DNA of 35,890 nucleotides. Source: Clostridia bacterium. GTDB lineage: Bacteria; Bacillota; Clostridia; Christensenellales; Borkfalkiaceae. The stretch is taken from positions 1 through 35,890 of the forward strand of contig CAAGGZ010000070.1 of assembly GCA_900769545.1 (NCBI GenBank). Reading direction: 5' to 3'. Within the stretch, counting starts at the first letter, position 1. The number at the start of each line of letters is the position of its first letter. Shown one piece after another: positions 7,985-15,931 of the stretch. Below the pieces are notes generated by a model. The model was not told where the DNA came from and made no database searches. It saw only the letters and a program-made list of their open reading frames with translations. The position numbers and the translations under genes were made by a program.

Positions 7985-8803
7985 TTAATAATGAAATACG
8001 TCGGCGCGGTCGAGATGCTCACGCTCGAAGTATACAACCTGCATACGCACGCAGAATAACATAATCATCCAACCGTATAAAACCGTTGTAAGAACGGTGA
8101 AAATAATGGGGTTTGGCGCAAAATAAGCGCAAAGCATTATCAATACTTCTGCCGCTATTAGCATAGCAATCTGCCCAAACAAAATATTCCATTTTACCGA
8201 GCTCACCATACGGTTTGAATAATAGAGTGCGTGGATTGCCTTAAAGCCCGTAATTTGCATACACGGGAGCCAAAGATAAATCTGCCCGATGATATATATC
8301 AATGCGATATGCATAATCACCAAAAACAGCGCCATCATCACGTAAGCAACTGCGTTGATAAATATCTTTGAAAAAACAAACACGCCCAACGCCGTAACAA
8401 ACGACCATACCTCATATAAAATTACCACTAAAAAAGCATAACCGCCCGTGGGAATCAAATTGTCGTTGAGCTTTGAAAACAAGCCTCGATAGGTACGTTT
8501 TCCTATTCGGAAATGTTTTTCCAACATCGCCATCATCATTGCCACGCAAACGATAATGAAAATAATCCCGATTATACCGAATACAATCGCTTGCCAAGAA
8601 GCAAAGTTAAGCACGGAAATTGCGCGAAACAGCTCGGAAAACGTGAGCTGTTGCGGAGTTTGCCGAAATACCTTTTGCAATACGGAAATCAACGCTTTTT
8701 CATCCGTGGATATGGAAAGAAAAAACGCAGGAATGATTGCAAACGGTAAAATATAGAAAAGGTTTTTCGCAATATATTTATTAGATTTTATTGTATATTT
8801 CAT
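7985..8803 (-). CDS. Polytopic membrane protein of unknown function
   Basis: A 272-residue protein with about six hydrophobic spans: around residues 15-33, 70-95, 115-135, 140-170, 200-225 and 235-258. No catalytic motif or transport signature is recognised. It resembles the loose class of small clostridial membrane proteins often called DUF975-like, but I cannot confirm that. ATG at 8803 is chosen because GAGGG lies 8 bases upstream; an upstream ATG at 8818 overlaps that ribosome site. It is the first gene of the operon with phosphohexomutase and the LRR lipoprotein, behind a strong promoter. Confidence 0.75.
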   Translation of the reverse strand: MKYTIKSNKYIAKNLFYILPFAIIPAFFLSISTDEKALISVLQKVFRQTPQQLTFSELFRAISVLNFASWQAIVFGIIGIIFIIVCVAMMMAMLEKHFRIGKRTYRGLFSKLNDNLIPTGGYAFLVVILYEVWSFVTALGVFVFSKIFINAVAYVMMALFLVIMHIALIYIIGQIYLWLPCMQITGFKAIHALYYSNRMVSSVKWNILFGQIAMLIAAEVLIMLCAYFAPNPIIFTVLTTVLYGWMIMLFCVRMQVVYFEREHLDRADVFHY

Positions 8804-8823
8804 AATAGTTGCCCTCATCTTTT

Positions 8824-8852
8824 ATTATAACACAAAAAAATAAAACTGTAAA
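8824..8852 (-). promoter_or_regulatory. Promoter of the membrane protein-pgm-LRR operon
   Basis: TTTACA at 8852-8847, a 17-base spacer and perfect TATAAT at 8829-8824. The transcript would start near 8817. Confidence 0.85.
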
Positions 8853-8913
8853 GACTTTTCCAAAAAAAGACGCCAACGAATAAAAATTTTCCGCCAACGC
8901 CTTATTTTAAGCT

Positions 8914-9480
8914 TTAGTTATACTTCGTCGCTTCTATTTTTGTATTAAAATAGTTCGCCGCCAAAATCATATAATAGGAAGCGTTTCCATGCACATCCTC
9001 TCCAATATAATGTAACAGCGATCCGTCGGCATGAAATACGCCGATATAAGCATAAGGATATTCACGCACGGAAGAATCCAACACATACGCCCAAGTCACC
9101 ACCCAAAAACTGCCGTCTTCGTATGTAATGCGAACACCTTGACCGCTGGGCGCTTCCATTTGATATTTCAGCGAAAGCGTTATCTCCCCAAGAGAATGAG
9201 AAAAAGCCTCTATTTTCTCCTCTGCCAGCGTTTCCACCACCGTGCAACGTTGCGACTCAAACCCCAACGTTGCCTCTCTGCGCTTTGACCTCATAGAAAA
9301 ATTCTCTGCCATTAGCTTCACGGTGGGATTATCGTAATATATCAATTCAACCGATACCGTTTTATCAATATTGGTATTATGCTCATACGTGTATTTATCA
9401 TTTGCACAACCACCCATGCAGCCCATAACAGCAAACACGACCACTGAAAGGAGCCACAAAATCATTTTTCTGAATCTCAT
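8914..9480 (-). CDS. Small exported lipoprotein, paralogue A of a four-gene array
   Basis: A 188-residue protein starting MRFRKMILWLL, with a lipoprotein signal and two candidate lipid cysteines, Cys21 (VMGC) and Cys25 (GGC). I do not recognise the family. It shares with its three neighbours the blocks VELIYYDN, VETLAEEK, APSGQGVRITYEDGSFWVV followed by a Trp, and a C-terminal YYMILAANYFNTKI. The open frame continues upstream to 9621 but overlaps paralogue B. ATG 9480 follows AAGGGGGATATT, so I use that. It is the last gene of the array, 10 bases after B. No convincing hairpin terminator follows; there is only a T-run near 8865. Confidence 0.8.
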   Translation of the reverse strand: MRFRKMILWLLSVVVFAVMGCMGGCANDKYTYEHNTNIDKTVSVELIYYDNPTVKLMAENFSMRSKRREATLGFESQRCTVVETLAEEKIEAFSHSLGEITLSLKYQMEAPSGQGVRITYEDGSFWVVTWAYVLDSSVREYPYAYIGVFHADGSLLHYIGEDVHGNASYYMILAANYFNTKIEATKYN

Positions 9481-9490
9481 AATATCCCCC

Positions 9491-10030
9491 TTAGCATACC
9501 TTGATTTCCGTTTCAAAATAGTTGCCGGCAACGACCATAAAATAAGAGGGCACAAATATCCTTGTGGGCCAATCCTTTGCAACACCGTCAGCCGAATAAG
9601 AACCTGTATATCCATATTCAATCGTTTCGCCGTCTTTTATTTTATACCCCCAAGTAAAGACGGTAAACGAGCCGTCTGCAAGAATCAGGCGAAAACCCTG
9701 ACCGCTAGGCGAATCTTCATTACAATCCAACGTAAAAGTAGGAACATCTGACAAATCTTTCAACATTTCAGGGATTTTTTCCTCCGTCAGCGTTTCCAAA
9801 ATCGTCATTTTACTAAAATCAAACGGCTTAAGAACTGCATGGTCGCAAGAAAAAGAAGGGACTTTGCCTACGTCATCGTTATCATAATATATAAGCTCGA
9901 CAGCCACCACTCGGTCTATATAATACTCATAACTAAAACCGTACCAAGCGGGATCTACCGCCCCCGTTGAAAAGGAGAGCGACCAAACAATCATCACGGA
10001 TACAATCAAATAATAAAAGAATTTCTTCAT
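9491..10030 (-). CDS. Small exported protein, paralogue B (no lipobox Cys)
   Basis: A 179-residue protein with blocks VELIYYDN, ETLTEEKI, SPSGQGFRLILADGSFTVF and YFMVVAGNYFETEI, closest to paralogue A. Unlike A, C and D, its signal sequence (MKKFFYYLIVSVMIVW, ending near STGA) has no cysteine at the expected cleavage site. It should therefore be cut by signal peptidase I and released, or stay anchored by the uncleaved segment. An AAGGGGGACAAGG site precedes ATG 10030. Family and function are unknown. Confidence 0.8.
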   Translation of the reverse strand: MKKFFYYLIVSVMIVWSLSFSTGAVDPAWYGFSYEYYIDRVVAVELIYYDNDDVGKVPSFSCDHAVLKPFDFSKMTILETLTEEKIPEMLKDLSDVPTFTLDCNEDSPSGQGFRLILADGSFTVFTWGYKIKDGETIEYGYTGSYSADGVAKDWPTRIFVPSYFMVVAGNYFETEIKVC

Positions 10031-10041
10031 CCTTGTCCCCC

Positions 10042-10572
10042 TTAATATTTTATTAGTTTTATCTGTGTTTCAAAATAATAAGACGCCACCATTAAATACT
10101 TCGACTCCAAAGGAGAAAATCCACGCCGAATTTTCTCTGCCACTCCATTGGCATTATAATAACCAGTAAATCCAGCAGGCTCGCCTTCCGCATATCCCCA
10201 AGTCAACACTTTAAACGACCCATCATGAAGTGTAATACGCAATCCTTGCCCCGTAGGAGCACTAATCAAATCATGGTCTGATAAATATTTCTCTGCATTA
10301 AAAAATTTTGAGACAAACTCCTCGTTATATTCTTCTGAAAGCGTTTCTATCACTGTACATTTGCTTTCATCAAACGTATGCTGCACCGTACTGTTAAATA
10401 GGCTATACTTAAATTCTGATCCAGCATTTTCATATTCAATCAGCTCTACTCTTTCTACTTTTCCTTGATAGAATTCTGCTTTTTCATACTCCAAGTTATC
10501 CGTACAGCCGTATATTAAAAACAAAAAACAGCCAATGAATAACAAAACCAATATTCTTTTTATTGCTTTCAT
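10042..10572 (-). CDS. Small exported lipoprotein, paralogue C
   Basis: A 176-residue protein with lipobox LIYGC (Cys23) after a hydrophobic stretch. Shared blocks are VELIEYEN, VIETLSEE, APTGQGLRITLHDGSFKVLT followed by WGY, and YLMVASYYFETQIK. A GAGGGGGAAAG site precedes ATG 10572. It lies 12 bases after paralogue D and 11 before B. The mature part is compact, with alternating hydrophobic stretches suggesting a mostly beta fold of about 150 residues. Function unknown. Confidence 0.8.
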   Translation of the reverse strand: MKAIKRILVLLFIGCFLFLIYGCTDNLEYEKAEFYQGKVERVELIEYENAGSEFKYSLFNSTVQHTFDESKCTVIETLSEEYNEEFVSKFFNAEKYLSDHDLISAPTGQGLRITLHDGSFKVLTWGYAEGEPAGFTGYYNANGVAEKIRRGFSPLESKYLMVASYYFETQIKLIKY

Positions 10573-10584
10573 ACTTTCCCCCTC

Positions 10585-11130
10585 TTAAAGATAGACTTGT
10601 TTCTCGTCACCATTATACCATTTTATTTCGCTTTCAAAATAATACTCGGCAATTGTCACATAATAGAGAAAGTTCTCATTGGTTATACTTTCCACAACCT
10701 TTCCCTGCGGATTATAAGTAAATAATGCCGTCCAACATCTCACAGGGTCGTATGTTAAATAAGCTCCCCATGAAACAATGAGCGCCGTATTGTCTTTATA
10801 AGTAATACGGAACGCTTGTCCCGCATGGCAAAGAACTCCCTCATCATAGTACTTTGTGTATTCCACCGAAACCCCTTTCATGCTATCCGAAAAGCCTTGA
10901 AACTTCGAAGAATCCAATGATTCTACAACCCTATAAGGAAGACGGTGGAGCATAAAAACCTCCTCGTCGTCTTGCTCGGTTTCGTCAAAGACCTGTTCTA
11001 AAAGCTCGATAGCGACAATATCCTCTGCGTTCCCCTCGTAGCGATATTCCAAATATTCGTAATCAATACACCCGAAAAGAGCACAACACGCAAACAAAAG
11101 CGTTAAAAATACACAAATTTTCTTTCGCAT
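10585..11130 (-). CDS. Small exported lipoprotein, paralogue D (first gene of the array)
   Basis: A 181-residue protein with lipobox ALFGC (Cys21). It is the most diverged copy: VAIELLEQ, RVVESLDSSK, AGQAFRITYKDNTALIVSWG and YYVTIAEYYFESEIKW replace the blocks of A-C, but their order and spacing are kept. An acidic loop with ETEQDDEE sits near residue 50. An AGGAGGGATGT site precedes ATG 11130. It is nearest the promoter, so it defines the head of the operon. Function unknown. Confidence 0.78.
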   Translation of the reverse strand: MRKKICVFLTLLFACCALFGCIDYEYLEYRYEGNAEDIVAIELLEQVFDETEQDDEEVFMLHRLPYRVVESLDSSKFQGFSDSMKGVSVEYTKYYDEGVLCHAGQAFRITYKDNTALIVSWGAYLTYDPVRCWTALFTYNPQGKVVESITNENFLYYVTIAEYYFESEIKWYNGDEKQVYL

Positions 11131-11160
11131 ACATCCCTCCTATTTTCATTATATAATTGT

Positions 11161-11188
11161 ATTATACCATAAAAAGGTAAAATGTCAA
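11161..11188 (-). promoter_or_regulatory. Consensus promoter of the four-paralogue operon
   Basis: Perfect TTGACA at 11188-11183, a 16-base spacer and perfect TATAAT at 11166-11161, about 30 bases before ATG 11130. No operator-like repeat is obvious, so strong vegetative sigma-A expression is likely. Confidence 0.9.
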
Positions 11189-11196
11189 TAGCTAAA

Positions 11197-11227
11197 AGAA
11201 AAACTCCCTCCGGTTTTGAGAGAGTTT
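11197..11227 (-). terminator. Terminator of the 2-oxoglutarate synthesis operon
   Basis: On the minus strand a 10-bp stem AAACTCTCTC/GAGGGAGTTT (one G-T pair) with loop AAAACCG, followed by T residues, starts 8 bases past the isocitrate dehydrogenase stop. Confidence 0.85.
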
Positions 11228-11235
11228 TTTCGATA

Positions 11236-12411
11236 TTATAAGCTCTTTAACGTTTCCATTACGTAATCGCCAAACTGGTCGCACGTTGCGCCCGTATCAC
11301 GACCCGTAATTACATATTTCTTTTCTTCGAACGAGCAAATGTCGAGCGCGCGCTCTAATTTGTCTGCTCTGTCCTGCAAACCGATATGCGAAAGGAGCAT
11401 TACACATGCGCGGAGCATAGAACAAGGGTCGGCGTATTTCCCTCTGCCTTCCGTAATCATACGGGGCGCACTGCCGTGGATTGCCTCGAACATAGCGTAC
11501 TTTTTACCGATATTTGCGCAACCTGCCGTACCTACGCCGCCTTGGAATTCCGCCGCCTCGTCCGAAATAATATCGCCGTAGAGGTTGGGAAGAAGCAGGA
11601 CTTGGAAATCCTTTCTACGTTTCTTATCTACGAGCTTCGCCGTCATAATATCCGCATACCATTCATCCGTAACGATGTCGGGATACAAATCGCCTACCTT
11701 ATGGCAATCTTCCAAGAAATTACCGTCTGTCGTTTTGATAACGTTTGCTTTCGTTACGAGAGATACTCTCTTAAAGCCGTTCTTATGCGCATAATCGTAT
11801 GCCAAACGAGCAATTCTGTCCGAGCCCTGTTTGGTCGTTACCGTAAAGTCTACGGCAAGGTCGTCCGTGATGTTATACCCCGAAGAACCGATTGCATAGC
11901 CGCCTTCCGTGTTTTCACGGAAAATCGTCCAGTTGATACCCTCTTCGGGTACTTTTACAGGACGGATATTTGCAAACAAGTCAAGCGCTTTTCTCATCGC
12001 TACGTTTGCCGATTCAATGTTAGGCATACCGCTCCCTTTTTGAGGAGTGGTCGTCGGGCCTTTCAAGATGATATGGCAGGATTTGAGCTCCGCCATAACG
12101 TCGTCGGGAATGGCTTTGCCTTTCTCGATACGGTTTTCAATCGTCAGGCCTTCAATATCTTTAAATTCTACTTTACCCGATTTTACAAGGTCGTCGAGGA
12201 TAAACTCGAGGACGCGTCTTGCCTGCGCCGAGATAATGGGACCAATCCCATCGCCGCCGCACACGCCGATTTTGATACAGTCCAGCGCAGTATAGTCTAC
12301 GAAATCCCCTTGCGATTTCATATCTTCTACGCGCGCAAGCTGCGCTGCCATCAATTTCCTAAACTTTTCACACGCAACGTCAAGTTGCGCTTTGTATTCT
12401 TCCTTTTCCAT
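11236..12411 (-). CDS. icd: Isocitrate dehydrogenase (isocitrate/isopropylmalate dehydrogenase family)
   Basis: A 391-residue beta-decarboxylating dehydrogenase. The loop TTTPQKGSGMPNIESANVAMRK carries the Ser-x-Asn-x3-Arg pattern used by isocitrate dehydrogenases to bind substrate, followed by FANIRPVKVP and FRENTEGGYAIG. The C-terminal half has LPNLYGDIISDEAAE (metal Asp residues) and the cofactor block EAIHGSAPR. The reaction is isocitrate to 2-oxoglutarate and CO2. NAD versus NADP use cannot be decided safely. A helical N-terminal extension of about 45 residues precedes the fold. It starts 1 base after the aconitase stop, so the two are translationally coupled. Without this context isopropylmalate dehydrogenase would be an alternative; aconitase and Re-citrate synthase next door argue against it. 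Confidence 0.9.
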   Translation of the reverse strand: MEKEEYKAQLDVACEKFRKLMAAQLARVEDMKSQGDFVDYTALDCIKIGVCGGDGIGPIISAQARRVLEFILDDLVKSGKVEFKDIEGLTIENRIEKGKAIPDDVMAELKSCHIILKGPTTTPQKGSGMPNIESANVAMRKALDLFANIRPVKVPEEGINWTIFRENTEGGYAIGSSGYNITDDLAVDFTVTTKQGSDRIARLAYDYAHKNGFKRVSLVTKANVIKTTDGNFLEDCHKVGDLYPDIVTDEWYADIMTAKLVDKKRRKDFQVLLLPNLYGDIISDEAAEFQGGVGTAGCANIGKKYAMFEAIHGSAPRMITEGRGKYADPCSMLRACVMLLSHIGLQDRADKLERALDICSFEEKKYVITGRDTGATCDQFGDYVMETLKSL

Positions 12412-12412
12412 A

Positions 12413-14347
12413 TTAGTTTCTCTCCTGTTTTGTGTAATTCAAGCAACCGCCTGCAAGCAACATTTCTCTTTGGCGAGCAGACAAATTCAATACGAGTTTC
12501 GCCTCGTTACCGTTCGTTTTATTCACGAGCGTCGCTTCCGTTTCCGAAGCTACGGCTTTTGCAAAATCTTTAATTTCCAACGCGTCGCCCTCTGCAAACT
12601 TTTCATAATCATCGGGGTTTGCCAACGTCATAGGCACGATGCCGAAATTGATAAGGTTTGCTACGTGAATACGAGCAAAGCTCTTTGCGACAACCGCTTT
12701 GATTCCCAAATACAAGGGTACGAGCGCAGCGTGTTCACGAGAAGATCCCTGTCCGTAGTTGGCACCGCCAAGGATAATGCCGCCGCCTTTGGCTTTTGCT
12801 CGCTCAGGGAAATCTTTATCACAAACGGTGAAACAGAATTCCGAGAGTTTGGGCACGTTGGAACGGTAAGGCAAAACCTTAGTGCCAGCAGGCATAATAT
12901 GGTCTGTGGTAATATCGTCGCCAACCTTTAAAATAAGCTCGCAGACAAGATTTTCCGCAGGCGCTTTGCCTACGGGAATAGGCTTAATATTAGGGCCGCG
13001 TTCTACGGCCACTTCGTCCATTTTATCCGCTTCGATGGGAAGCTTGATTAAATTGTCGTTGATTTTAAACGCCGTAGGCATTTCCACTTTGGGCGCAACG
13101 CCGAGCGTCGTCGGGTCGGTAAATACCCCTACGATTGCAGAAGCCGCCGCCGTTTCGGGAGAAACGAGATATACCTGCGCGTCGGCCGTCCCACTACGAG
13201 CCAAGAAATTTCTGTTAAACGTACGAAGACTGACGCCTGCCGATTGCGGCGAGAATCCCATACCGATACAAGGACCGCAAGCACATTCCAAAATTCTCGC
13301 GCCTGCGTCAATCAAGTCCGCCAATGCGCCGCATTCCGCAAGCATTGTATACACCTGCTTGGAACCAGGCGAAATCGACAAGCTGACGCTGGGATGTACC
13401 GTTTTCCCCTTGAGCATTGCCGCCACCGTCAACATATCCGACAAGGACGAATTGGTACAGGAGCCAATACACACCTGATTGATTTTCATACCCGAAAGCT
13501 CGGATACAGCCTTTACGTTATCGGGGCTATGCGGACAAGCCGCTAAGGGTTTGAGCGCGCTTAAATCCACCGTGTACTCCGCGTCATATACGGCATCAGG
13601 GTCGGAGGAAAGTTCTATCCAATCTTCCTCTCTTCCCTCAGCTTTTAAGAAGGCTTTCGTCGTTTCGTCCGAAGGGAAAATCGAGGTAGTCGCGCCAAGC
13701 TCTGCGCCCATATTCGTAATGGTTGCTCTCTGCGGAACGGACAACGTTTTTACTCCCTCGCCCGAATATTCGACGATGGCTCCAACGCCGCCTTTTACGC
13801 CGAGAATACGAAGCACTTCTAAAATGACGTCTTTTGCGCCTACGTAATCGGAAAGTTTCCCGACGAGGTTCACTTTCATCATTTTAGGCATTGTGATATA
13901 ATACGTACCGCCGCCCATTGCAACGGCTACGTCCAAACCGCCTGCGCCCATACCGAGCATACCGATACCGCCTGCCGTGGGTGTATGGGAGTCTGAACCA
14001 ATCAGAGTTTTACCAGGCTTGGAGAAACGCTCCAAATGCACCTGATGGCAAATGCCGTTGCCAGGTCTGGAAAAACGAATACCGTGCTTTTTGGTTACCG
14101 TTTGAATATAACGGTGGTCGTCTGCATTTTCAAAGCCTGCCTGCAATGTGTTGTGGTCGATATACGCAACGGAAAGCTCGGTTTTCACTCTGTCGATACC
14201 CATTGCTTCAAATTGCAAATACGCCATTGTACCCGTAGCGTCTTGCGTGAGCGTTTGGTCTATCTTGAGCCCGATTTCCTTGCCCGTTACCATTTCGCCG
14301 CAAATAAGGTGATTTTTAATAATTTTTTGCGCTATTGTATATCCCAT
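12413..14347 (-). CDS. Aconitate hydratase (single-chain, about 640-residue type)
   Basis: Converts citrate to isocitrate via cis-aconitate with a 4Fe-4S cluster. The 644-residue chain contains SDSHTPTAGGIGMLGMGAGG, the first cluster cysteine in CIGSCTNSS, the other two in CACGPCIGMG, and a fused swivel domain with GQGSSREHAAL. This is the shorter aconitase type found in Clostridia and Aquifex, not the 900-residue AcnA. It lies 17 bases after Re-citrate synthase and 1 base before isocitrate dehydrogenase in one operon. The cluster makes it oxygen-sensitive, in keeping with an anaerobe. Confidence 0.95.
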   Translation of the reverse strand: MGYTIAQKIIKNHLICGEMVTGKEIGLKIDQTLTQDATGTMAYLQFEAMGIDRVKTELSVAYIDHNTLQAGFENADDHRYIQTVTKKHGIRFSRPGNGICHQVHLERFSKPGKTLIGSDSHTPTAGGIGMLGMGAGGLDVAVAMGGGTYYITMPKMMKVNLVGKLSDYVGAKDVILEVLRILGVKGGVGAIVEYSGEGVKTLSVPQRATITNMGAELGATTSIFPSDETTKAFLKAEGREEDWIELSSDPDAVYDAEYTVDLSALKPLAACPHSPDNVKAVSELSGMKINQVCIGSCTNSSLSDMLTVAAMLKGKTVHPSVSLSISPGSKQVYTMLAECGALADLIDAGARILECACGPCIGMGFSPQSAGVSLRTFNRNFLARSGTADAQVYLVSPETAAASAIVGVFTDPTTLGVAPKVEMPTAFKINDNLIKLPIEADKMDEVAVERGPNIKPIPVGKAPAENLVCELILKVGDDITTDHIMPAGTKVLPYRSNVPKLSEFCFTVCDKDFPERAKAKGGGIILGGANYGQGSSREHAALVPLYLGIKAVVAKSFARIHVANLINFGIVPMTLANPDDYEKFAEGDALEIKDFAKAVASETEATLVNKTNGNEAKLVLNLSARQREMLLAGGCLNYTKQERN

Positions 14348-14364
14348 ATTCTCTCTATTTCTCC

Positions 14365-15756
14365 TTAGATTTCAGGAAACTGCAACGTACAACGGGGGTC
14401 GCCACTGCACTCTTTTACAAGGCTTTCCAATTCCTCTTCGCCCATAACGGTCGTTCTGCCGTCTGCATACAAAGCGTCTATCTTTGTTTTCATTTCCTGT
14501 ACAATCCAATCCTGCTTGCCAAGCTGTTTCTCTTCAGAAAGTTTGTAATGCTTGTTCAGCCAATATGCAATTCCTGCCAAACCCGACGTATTGGAAATCG
14601 AAACTTCCGCAGGGCGGTTGAGTATCTTTTCCGTGTCGAAAATATTATAAATTTCCGCGTCTTTCATCATACCGTCGGCATGAACGCCTGCTCTCGTCAA
14701 GTTGAAAGCGCTCCCTACAAACGGCGTCATAGGCGGAACGTCATAACCGAGTTCTTTCCTGAAATATTCTCCAATTTCCGTAATCGCCGTCGTATCCATA
14801 CCGTCCAAAGTACCGCGCAAGGAAGCATACTGCATAACCATCGCTTCGGTGGGTACGTTGCCCGTACGCTCGCCAATACCAAGGAGCGAACAGTTGACTG
14901 CGCTTGCCCCGAAAAGCCACGCGCTGACTGCGTTTGCTACGCCCATATAGAAGTCGTTATGACCGTGCCATTCTAACATTTCCGAAGTAACGTCCGAATA
15001 GTGATGCAAACCGTAAACCAGCCCAGGTACGCTTCTGGGAGGAGCTGCGCCTGCGAACGGAACGCCATAGCCCATCGTATCGCACATACGGATTTTTACG
15101 GGAATATTTGCTTCGCGAGAAAGCTCTACCAAAGCGTTTACAAAAGGAACGACAAAGCCGTACAAATCCGCCCTCGTTAAATCCTCTAAGTGACAACGGG
15201 GAGAAATCCCTGCTGCAAACGCCTGTTTTACAACGCCGAGGTAATGCTCGAACGCCTGTTTTCTCGTCATATTCAATTTCTTGAAAATGTGGTAATCCGA
15301 ACAGCTTACCAAAATACCCGTTTCTTTGATTCCAATGTCGTGCACAAGGTCAAAGTCCTCTTTTTTTGCGCGAATCCACGTCGTGATTTCGGGGAATTTG
15401 TAACCAAGCGCCATACATTGCTCTAAGGCGTCTCTGTCTTTTTTGGTGTAGACAAAAAACTCACTCTGACGAATGATACCCTTCGGACCGCCGAGACGAG
15501 CAATCAATTTATAAATATCGACGATTTGTTTTGCCGTATACGGAGCGCGAGATTGCTGTCCGTCACGGAACGTCGTATCCGTAATCCAAATTTCTTTTGG
15601 CATATTCATCGGCACACGGCGGTGGTTAAACGAAGTCTTAGGGACTTCGTCATACGGATAAATATCACGGAATAAATTGGGATTTGCAACGTCTTGCAAA
15701 TCGTATTTATATTGGTCTTGCTCCAATAAGTTGCTCATAGGATTAAATTCAATCAT
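14365..15756 (-). CDS. Re-citrate synthase (homocitrate/isopropylmalate synthase family)
   Basis: Condenses oxaloacetate and acetyl-CoA to citrate with Re stereospecificity, replacing the usual Si-citrate synthase in some anaerobes. The 463-residue sequence follows the characterised Clostridium kluyveri enzyme closely as I remember it: PKEIWITDTTFRDGQQSR (metal Asp), GGPKGIIRQSEFF, PRCHLEDLTRADLYGFVVP, EWHGHNDFY (metal His pair), LLGIGERTGN and EIYNIFDTEKILNRP. ATG 15756 has AGGAGAG 7 bases upstream. It is the first gene of the operon with aconitase and isocitrate dehydrogenase. Homocitrate synthase is the alternative name automated pipelines may give; the neighbours make citrate far more likely. 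Confidence 0.93.
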   Translation of the reverse strand: MIEFNPMSNLLEQDQYKYDLQDVANPNLFRDIYPYDEVPKTSFNHRRVPMNMPKEIWITDTTFRDGQQSRAPYTAKQIVDIYKLIARLGGPKGIIRQSEFFVYTKKDRDALEQCMALGYKFPEITTWIRAKKEDFDLVHDIGIKETGILVSCSDYHIFKKLNMTRKQAFEHYLGVVKQAFAAGISPRCHLEDLTRADLYGFVVPFVNALVELSREANIPVKIRMCDTMGYGVPFAGAAPPRSVPGLVYGLHHYSDVTSEMLEWHGHNDFYMGVANAVSAWLFGASAVNCSLLGIGERTGNVPTEAMVMQYASLRGTLDGMDTTAITEIGEYFRKELGYDVPPMTPFVGSAFNLTRAGVHADGMMKDAEIYNIFDTEKILNRPAEVSISNTSGLAGIAYWLNKHYKLSEEKQLGKQDWIVQEMKTKIDALYADGRTTVMGEEELESLVKECSGDPRCTLQFPEI

Positions 15757-15781
15757 ACTGTCTCTCTCCTATTTTGTTTTT

Positions 15782-15816
15782 TCGATTAAACATACATAAA
15801 AAATCTATTTAATCGA
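15782..15816. promoter_or_regulatory. Inverted repeat over the transcription start of the citrate operon
   Basis: Perfect 9-bp arms TCGATTAAA (15782-15790) and TTTAATCGA (15808-15816) separated by 17 bases. The distal arm touches the -10 box and covers the expected start near 15809; the other arm lies in the leader. Placement fits a repressor operator; a weak mRNA hairpin is the alternative. No T-run follows that would make it a strong terminator. Confidence 0.6.
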
Positions 15817-15844
15817 TTATACTCAAAAAAAGCCAACTTGTCAA
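15816..15844 (-). promoter_or_regulatory. Promoter of the Re-citrate synthase operon
   Basis: Perfect TTGACA at 15844-15839, a 17-base spacer and perfect TATAAT at 15821-15816. This is a full consensus sigma-A promoter. Confidence 0.92.
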
Positions 15845-15894
15845 GGATTTGAACGCCTTTATTTATTTATAATGCAGGAATTTGGTACTTTTTA

Positions 15895-15925
15895 GTAAAA
15901 AAACGTCCGATTTGCTCGAACGTTT
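15895..15925 (-). terminator. Terminator of the YggS-SDR operon
   Basis: Minus-strand 10-bp stem AAACGTTCGA/TCGGACGTTT (one G-T pair), loop GCAAA, followed by seven T residues. It lies 7 bases past the SDR stop. Confidence 0.9.
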
Positions 15926-15931
15926 CCTTTC

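Noticed and set aside
9481..9621. Upstream extension of paralogue A
   Set aside because: It overlaps the coding end of paralogue B, and the lipoprotein signal only begins at ATG 9480.
11236..12411. 3-isopropylmalate dehydrogenase (leucine synthesis)
   Set aside because: The Ser-x-Asn-x3-Arg substrate pattern and the aconitase/Re-citrate synthase neighbours point to isocitrate dehydrogenase; no leu genes are near.
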